A stretch of DNA of 33,704 bases from Minisyncoccota bacterium (GTDB taxonomy: Bacteria > Patescibacteriota > Minisyncoccia > Minisyncoccales > JAQTPW01). This document shows, piece after piece, positions 29,149 to 33,704 of the stretch (position 1 is its first letter; each line of letters begins with the position of its first letter). Location of the stretch: assembly GCA_028712565.1 (NCBI GenBank), contig JAQTPW010000008.1, positions 1 to 33,704 on the forward strand. The letters run 5' to 3'. Below the pieces are notes generated by a model, which did no database searches, was not told the origin of the DNA, and saw only the letters and a program-made list of their open reading frames with translations. The position numbers and the translations under genes were made by a program.

Positions 29149-30903
29149 CTATTCCAAAACTGCCTTAATTCTTCGAACTCCAGCCCCTGAAGATTCTTCT
29201 TTTATAATTTTGAAATGGCCCAATTCAGAAGTTCTTTTTACGTGCGGCCCTCCGCAGATTTCCTTTGAGTATTCCCCTATTGTATATACCTTAACATTTT
29301 CCCCGTACTTATTCTCAAAAACACCCATGGCTTTTGCTTTTTTTGCGGCTTCTAAATTCATCTCCTCGTAAACTACTTCTATATCCTCTTTTATTTTTTT
29401 ATTAACCAAATCCTCAACTTTTTTAATTTCTTCTTCTGTCATTTTCTGCGGATGGGAAAAATCAAACCTTAATCTTTCAGCATTGATATTACTGCCTCTT
29501 TGGAAAATATGATCTCCCAAAACCTGCCTTAGAGCAGATAATAATAAATGGGTTGCAGTGTGGTATTTAATAGAAATCATTCCTGTGTCTGAAAGCCCGC
29601 CTTTGAACATTCCGGCAGAAGCAGTTCTGGACAAATCCTGGTGTTTTTTAAACGCTTCTTCAAAACCTTCTTTATCAACTTTTAGGTTTTTTTCTTTTGC
29701 CAATTCTTCGGTTAATTCAATTGGAAAACCATAAGTATCATAAAGATGGAAGGCATCGGTTCCAGAAATATTTCCTTTTGTTATAATTTTTTCAAATTGT
29801 TTTAATCCTTCCTGTAATGTCTTTCCAAATTTTTCTTCTTCCCGCTGGACAACTGCTATTATATCATTTTCTTTTCGCTTTATTTCAGAATATGAGGTGC
29901 TGTAAATTTCCACTACTTTTTGTATTAAGGCAACTAAAAAATTTTCCGGCATATTTAAAATTTTTCCATACCTTATTGCCCTTCTTATCAAACGCCGCAC
30001 CACGTAACCATGGCCTAAATTCGAAGGTTCTACTCCTTTTTTATCTCCGATTATAAAAGTTGCGGCTTTGATGTGGTCTGAAATAACCCTGAATTCTTTT
30101 TTATTATCTTCATATTTTTTGCCGGACAATTCTTCAATTTTTTCTATAATTGGCGAAAATACATCAGTTTTGTAGTCGTCACCCAAGCCATTTATTGCAG
30201 ACAACATTCTTTCCAAACCCATTCCCGTATCCACATTTTTTTGGGACAATGCTTCATATCTCCCATCCAAATTCTTGAAATACTCCATAAAGACATCGTT
30301 CCATACTTCCACCCACTTTTTATTTTCCGGATCAAATTCGTCAGGCGCACTTTCAGAACCAGACCAAAAAAACATTTCAGTATCAGGCCCACAAGGCCCG
30401 GTCTGCCCTGCCGGTCCCCACCAATTATCTTTTTTGGAAAGCCTTTTTATCCTTTTTTCAGAAATTCCCAAACTCCTCCAGATTTTCTTTGATTCTGTAT
30501 CTTCTGGCGCATCAGGATCTCCTTCAAAAACAGAAATGGCTAATTTTTCTTTTGGGACTCCAAGCCATTTTTTTGAAGTTAAAAATTCAAAGCTAAGTTT
30601 TATAGCTTCTTCTTTAAAATAATCTCCCAGAGACCAATTTCCCAGCATTTCAAAAAAAGTATGATGAGTCGTGTCTCCAACCTCGTCAATATCTCCTGTT
30701 CTGACGCAAATTTGGACATTGGCCAATCTTTTTCCTCCCGGATGCTTTTCTCCCAATAAAAAAGGTACCAGAGGATGCATTCCGGCCGTGGTAAACAAAA
30801 CAGTCGGATCGTTTTCGGGGATTAAAGATGCAGAAGGAATAATTACATGCTTCTTTTCTTTGAAAAAATCCAAAAATTTTTTTCTTAAGTCACCAGAGGT
30901 CAT
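29149..30903 (-). CDS. alaS: Alanyl-tRNA synthetase lacking the C-Ala domain
   Basis: Class II synthetase for alanine. The start is set at MTSGDLRKKFLDFF (30903), because a promoter ends just before it and the track's extra 14 residues are non-native. The catalytic core has HHTFFEMLGNWSLGDYFK and VVRRLIRRAIRYGK. The editing domain has HTATHLL and CGGPHVKRTSELGHF (zinc ligands H, H, C, H). The protein stops at GAGVRRIKAVLE after 584 aa, so the C-terminal C-Ala dimerisation and elbow domain of the usual 870-aa enzyme is missing. It lies 8 nt before the PilM-like gene. Confidence 0.94.
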   Translation of the reverse strand: MTSGDLRKKFLDFFKEKKHVIIPSASLIPENDPTVLFTTAGMHPLVPFLLGEKHPGGKRLANVQICVRTGDIDEVGDTTHHTFFEMLGNWSLGDYFKEEAIKLSFEFLTSKKWLGVPKEKLAISVFEGDPDAPEDTESKKIWRSLGISEKRIKRLSKKDNWWGPAGQTGPCGPDTEMFFWSGSESAPDEFDPENKKWVEVWNDVFMEYFKNLDGRYEALSQKNVDTGMGLERMLSAINGLGDDYKTDVFSPIIEKIEELSGKKYEDNKKEFRVISDHIKAATFIIGDKKGVEPSNLGHGYVVRRLIRRAIRYGKILNMPENFLVALIQKVVEIYSTSYSEIKRKENDIIAVVQREEEKFGKTLQEGLKQFEKIITKGNISGTDAFHLYDTYGFPIELTEELAKEKNLKVDKEGFEEAFKKHQDLSRTASAGMFKGGLSDTGMISIKYHTATHLLLSALRQVLGDHIFQRGSNINAERLRFDFSHPQKMTEEEIKKVEDLVNKKIKEDIEVVYEEMNLEAAKKAKAMGVFENKYGENVKVYTIGEYSKEICGGPHVKRTSELGHFKIIKEESSGAGVRRIKAVLE

Positions 30904-30910
30904 TGATATC

Positions 30911-30939
30911 ATTTTAAGCGAAAAACTAACTTTTTTCAA
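30911..30939 (-). promoter_or_regulatory. Promoter of alaS, apparently leaderless
   Basis: -35 TTGAAA (30934-30939), 17-bp spacer, -10 TAAAAT (30911-30916) on minus. The A of the alaS ATG is the eighth base after the -10, so transcription may start at the start codon. Confidence 0.7.
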
Positions 30940-30959
30940 TTGCAAAAACGGCTACCACT

Positions 30960-31006
30960 CGCAGTTTTAGGATTTAGAACTTAGGATTTAGAATTTAGCT
31001 ATTAGG
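30960..31006 (-). repeat. Word array CTAAATTCTAAATCCTAAG upstream of alaS
   Basis: Minus strand reads CTAAATTCTAAATCCTAAG and TTCTAAATCCTAAAAC immediately after the DUF458 stop. It lies upstream of the alaS promoter rather than in its leader. Confidence 0.65.
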
Positions 31007-31547
31007 AATATCTGTCCGCTACTGTTGAAGCCACAAAGGATTCCGGTTTTATTTTCGGCTCAAAGCCGTTTCCACGGATTAAACCAATAACCTCTTTTAT
31101 CATATCTTTGGTTTTTCCGTTCTCTCCGACATCGGCATGAATATAGCGGAATTGATATCTTTCTTTTCCATTTTTAGGATTAATTAGGGATTCTTTTTCG
31201 GAAGCTAAATATTCTTTGAATTTTTGCTCAAAATTTTCCCGAAGATATAAAGCGAAATCGCAGGATAATAAAACTTCTTCTAAAATTCTTTCTCTCCAAT
31301 TATAAAATTTCCGGTTCTCGTAACCTATCTTTTTTAAGAAAAATCTTCCGCCCTCCCCGACTCTCAAAGCCACTACCACCAGCGGAAAATCCGGAGTCTC
31401 GCTTGAGGAAGAATCGCAGCCAACAATAATATCATAAAATCTGTCTGGTTTTTCTTTAATATAACCAATTAGTTCTTCAACAACTTTATCCAATTTTAAA
31501 CTCCCCTTGGTAGGGCTGTAAAAATAACCTTCCAAAAATCTTTTCAT
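31002..31547 (-). CDS. YkuK/DUF458 ribonuclease H-like protein
   Basis: 181-aa protein of the DUF458 (YkuK) family. It has YDIIVGCDSSSSE near the N-terminus, and the family end HADVGENGKTKDMIKEVIGL ... IKPESFVASTVADRYS. The aspartates at 45 or so (GCDS), in HADVG, and in VADRYS would match an RNase H-like active site. The biological role is not established. It starts 1 nt after the tpiA stop and precedes alaS. Confidence 0.82.
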   Translation of the reverse strand: MKRFLEGYFYSPTKGSLKLDKVVEELIGYIKEKPDRFYDIIVGCDSSSSETPDFPLVVVALRVGEGGRFFLKKIGYENRKFYNWRERILEEVLLSCDFALYLRENFEQKFKEYLASEKESLINPKNGKERYQFRYIHADVGENGKTKDMIKEVIGLIRGNGFEPKIKPESFVASTVADRYS

Positions 31548-31548
31548 A

Positions 31549-32340
31549 TCAATGAGAAATTTTACCAGATTTTAAGAATAAATCAATTTCCTTTACGATT
31601 TTTTTAAATTCCTCGGGATTCAAAGACGCGCCCCCTATCAAAAGCCCGTCAAAACCTGCATCTTTTATATAACTTAAAGCATTGTTAGAATTTACGCTTC
31701 CGCCATAAAGAATTGGCAGATTTTTAAGTGATTTTTTTAAAAATAAAACCACTTCTTTTGCGTAATCTGCGTCGCAAGCATTTCCAGTGCCAATTGCCCA
31801 AACCGGCTCATAGGCCAATATTAAATTATCAATTTTCAATTTGCCTGCCCGCATCGGCTGCGCCGAAGACGCTGCAGGCGGGCAGTTTTCAATTCTGTCT
31901 AGATCGGCTTTAAGCTGCCGTTCTAAAATTATTTTTGTTTTACCTGCTTTTTTTTCTTTTTCTGTTTCGCCTATACAAAGAATAACTTTTAATCCCGAGG
32001 TTAAAGCTGATTTTATTTTTTTATTAATAACCTCATCGGTTTCGCCTAATTTCCGTCTTTCTGAATGGCCAATAATTACATATTCACATCCTAGGCTTTT
32101 CAGCATTTTTGGCGAGATTTCGCCGGTAAAAGCTCCTTTTTCTTCAAAAAAAACATCCTGGGCGCCCAATTTAAAACTCGAATTTTTAAAAATCGGGCTT
32201 GAAACAAAAAGAAATGGCGGGCAAATGACTATTTCAATTTTTTTTATCTTATTTAGTCCCTTCTTAATAGAACTCAAAATCGATTTAGCTTCTGCCAAAT
32301 TTTGCGGATTCATTTTCCAGTTAGCAACAATAAATTTCAT
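31549..32340 (-). CDS. tpiA: Triosephosphate isomerase with an in-frame palindrome insert
   Basis: Interconverts DHAP and glyceraldehyde-3-phosphate. N7 and K9 in ANWKMN, H92 in IIGHSERR, E178 in LAYEPVWAIGTGN, and the phosphate loop YGGSVNSNN are all intact. The length is 263 aa, slightly above the usual 250. The excess is residues 153-167 (CPPAASSAQPMRAGK), 45 nt of GC-rich palindromic DNA just before the catalytic strand, in a surface loop. DeoC (window start) also feeds glyceraldehyde-3-phosphate. The leader is a word array with inverted-repeat structure. Confidence 0.96.
   Translation of the reverse strand: MKFIVANWKMNPQNLAEAKSILSSIKKGLNKIKKIEIVICPPFLFVSSPIFKNSSFKLGAQDVFFEEKGAFTGEISPKMLKSLGCEYVIIGHSERRKLGETDEVINKKIKSALTSGLKVILCIGETEKEKKAGKTKIILERQLKADLDRIENCPPAASSAQPMRAGKLKIDNLILAYEPVWAIGTGNACDADYAKEVVLFLKKSLKNLPILYGGSVNSNNALSYIKDAGFDGLLIGGASLNPEEFKKIVKEIDLFLKSGKISH
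31840..31885. repeat. GC-rich palindromic element inside tpiA
   Basis: Ends CTGCCCGC and GCGGGCAG are perfect reverse complements around a GC-rich centre. The motif TTTTCAATT occurs directly on both sides (31833-31841, 31886-31894), like a target duplication. Net effect is 15 in-frame codons. Confidence 0.8.
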
Positions 32341-32432
32341 AAAAAATTGATGCTAATATACGAATTGATACTAATTATACTAATTTAAATTTATTCGTAT
32401 TATTAGCATGCATTAGTATATTGGTATCGCAG
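32341..32432 (-). repeat. Word array between galT and tpiA (inverted repeat)
   Basis: From the galT stop to the tpiA ATG the DNA is built of AATACGAATA, ATTAGTATA and TTAGCAT words. GCTAATATACGAAT and ATTCGTATTATTAGC are near reverse complements and can form a long hairpin. A TATAAT occurs inside but with no good -35. Confidence 0.75.
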
Positions 32433-33470
32433 TTATTGCTCGCGAAGATATTCTGCTGCTTTTTCCGGTTCAATGGTCGAAATCTCCATTCTGGTCCCGA
32501 TTTCAAAGCCGGCCCAAGTTGCGGTTTTGGGCAAAATTGTCCAGTGCCAGTGATAATATGGGTAATCCCTTCCATCGCAAGGGGCAGTATGCAGATAAAA
32601 ATTATAATCAGGATTATTCAGGCCCTTGTATAATTTATTCAGAACGGTTTTGAGAGCTTCAGCAAACTGCCATTTTTCTTTTTCTGTAATTTTTTCAAAA
32701 TAGGAGAGGTGGAATTTTGGAGAAATAATCACTTCAAATGCGGCCTTTGACGCAAAAGGGCAAATTGCCGTAAATCCTTCATTTTCAAAAATGACTCTTT
32801 CTTTTGCCTTCCTTTCCCAATCGTTCATCTGGCAGTAAACGCATTTTTTATTTTTCTTAAAATATCTTTTTGCATTAGATAATGCCTGTTCCAAGTCAAC
32901 ATCCAATAATGTAGTCGTAATTATTTGTGAATGAGGATGCGATTGGGAAGCCCCAGCCGATCTCCCATGATTATGAAAGATAGAAACATAATGGACAAAT
33001 TTTTTCTTCATTAAATCCAAATATCTTTCTTGATAAGCATCAATAACTTCTTTCACATTTTCCAAAGACAACAAAGCAATTGAATTTTCGTGATCTCCCG
33101 TGACAACTAACTCGCAAAAGCCAACAGCATTCATTTTTTGATATAGGCCGCCTTCAATTCTTTTTTCTAATTTTGGATAAGCCAAAAATGAGGGGTATTT
33201 ATTAGGAAGGGCAATTGTTGTCCATTTTTCAGGAACTTTTTTTGAAATCGGAATATTTTTACCATGAGAAAAAATTAAAAGCGGCTTCTCTTGGGTTTCT
33301 ATATGGCAAAATGGGCAATCTTTTTTAGGAACTTGGCCGTTTTGCCTTGTTTCCGTTTTAAACATTTCTGGCTTCTTTGCCCTTCCTGTCGCAATTACCA
33401 CCCAATCTTTTGAAACTAAATCTAATCTTAACTCCGACGGAAATTGAAAATTTTTTTCATTTTTAACCAT
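32433..33470 (-). CDS. galT: Galactose-1-phosphate uridylyltransferase
   Basis: HIT-superfamily enzyme swapping UMP between UDP-glucose and galactose-1-phosphate (Leloir pathway) or a related sugar nucleotide. The nucleophile motif is SHPHSQ (H178, H180, Q182). Zinc cysteines are C52 and C55 in DCPFC, and a second pair C210/C213 is in CVYCQ. The C-terminal HWHWTILPK block is typical. The usual HPHGQ has Ser in place of Gly. At 345 aa the length is normal. Its ATG overlaps the end of a glycosyltransferase gene (TATGGTTAA), so both may serve surface-sugar synthesis. Confidence 0.92.
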   Translation of the reverse strand: MVKNEKNFQFPSELRLDLVSKDWVVIATGRAKKPEMFKTETRQNGQVPKKDCPFCHIETQEKPLLIFSHGKNIPISKKVPEKWTTIALPNKYPSFLAYPKLEKRIEGGLYQKMNAVGFCELVVTGDHENSIALLSLENVKEVIDAYQERYLDLMKKKFVHYVSIFHNHGRSAGASQSHPHSQIITTTLLDVDLEQALSNAKRYFKKNKKCVYCQMNDWERKAKERVIFENEGFTAICPFASKAAFEVIISPKFHLSYFEKITEKEKWQFAEALKTVLNKLYKGLNNPDYNFYLHTAPCDGRDYPYYHWHWTILPKTATWAGFEIGTRMEISTIEPEKAAEYLREQ

Positions 33471-33704
33471 ATATTCTTTTAATTAAATTTATTCTTATTT
33501 TTAAAATATCCAAAGCCATCTTAAGCATTGATTTAAATTTAACTTTGGATTCCAAATCGTTTTTCCATAAAACCGGTATTTCTTTTATTTTATATCCGAA
33601 TTTTTTGGCTAAAATCAAAATTTCCGGGTCAAAAGCAAAGCGGTCAACTTTACATTTTGGGAAAATATCTTCTGCCGCCTTTTTTGTAAAACCTTTGAAA
33701 CCGC
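33463..33704 (-). CDS. Family-2 glycosyltransferase, C-terminal end (partial)
   Basis: Missed by the track because its start lies beyond the window. The reading frame enters from 33704 and gives GFKGFTKKAAEDIFPK, DRFAFDPEILILAKKFGYKI and IPVLWKNDLESKVKF, then stops at 33463. This pattern (F-D-x-E-I-L ... G-Y-x-I-x-E-I-P-V-x-W) is typical of dolichol-phosphate-mannose-synthase-like GT2 enzymes, which load sugars on polyprenyl phosphate at the membrane. It overlaps the galT start by 8 nt. The catalytic GT-A part is not in view. Confidence 0.8.
   Translation of the reverse strand, partial: GFKGFTKKAAEDIFPKCKVDRFAFDPEILILAKKFGYKIKEIPVLWKNDLESKVKFKSMLKMALDILKIRINLIKRIYG

Overview
The window looks like the chromosome of a small-genome member of the Candidate Phyla Radiation (Patescibacteria, probably Parcubacteria). 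This is inferred from protein features, not from a marker-gene search. DNA is AT-rich. Genes are packed end to end with 1-25 nt gaps or ATGA overlaps. Several universal proteins are stripped down: RpoA has no C-terminal domain, AlaRS no C-Ala domain, ProRS no INS editing domain, and L13 is short. Several membrane proteins resemble lineage-conserved CPR proteins (174-aa protein beside gatCA, PEGA/beta-propeller protein, PilM plus partner). TGA is used as a stop, so the code is standard. Almost everything is on the minus strand. Only the PEGA gene and a 91-aa orphan are on plus.

Layout (window order; minus-strand transcription runs right to left). 1-4.4 kb: gatB (cut by the window edge and apparently frameshifted), deoC, thyX, a frameshifted unknown, a ThyA-like protein, tmk and dCMP deaminase. 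Together these take dCMP to dUMP, dTMP and dTDP, with DeoC for deoxyribose salvage. 4.4-8.9 kb: rplK, nusG, secE, gyrB and a single-chain-like PheRS. 8.9-10.5 kb: pyrE and pyrF, a self-contained pair with Shine-Dalgarno (SD) sequences. 10.6-11.0 kb: three tRNA genes (Asp, a CAU tRNA, initiator Met). 11.0-19.2 kb: a membrane protein, gatA, gatC, mreB, proS, rseP, frr, holB and a second mreB. 19.3-22.6 kb: the PEGA gene, a Cas4/RecB-like nuclease, and a repeat-rich island in which two copies of a structured element bracket a small orphan gene. 22.6-26.6 kb: rpsI, rplM, rplQ, rpoA, rpsD, rpsK, rpsM, rpmJ and infA in classical order. 26.6-33.7 kb: a membrane protein, PilM-like protein, alaS, a YkuK/DUF458 protein, tpiA, galT and the end of a family-2 glycosyltransferase.

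Four things stand out. (1) A 105-nt core occurs twice with one mismatch. With its flanks it can fold as a three-way junction, and the two copies flank an orphan gene that has its own promoter, SD and terminator. (2) Many stop-to-start gaps are filled by degenerate short-word arrays with inverted-repeat character. The gatC and rpoA leaders are recognisable copies of one another. (3) Short palindromes with a constant core and different but matching arms occur beside tRNA-Asp and inside one copy of the structured element; a GC-rich palindrome also lies in frame inside tpiA. (4) Only four genes (thyA-like, pyrF, pyrE, orphan) show a clear SD. Several others have good sigma70-type promoters only a few bases from the start codon, which suggests leaderless translation and marks the SD genes as possible newcomers. 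No database search was possible; family names rest on motifs read from the translations.
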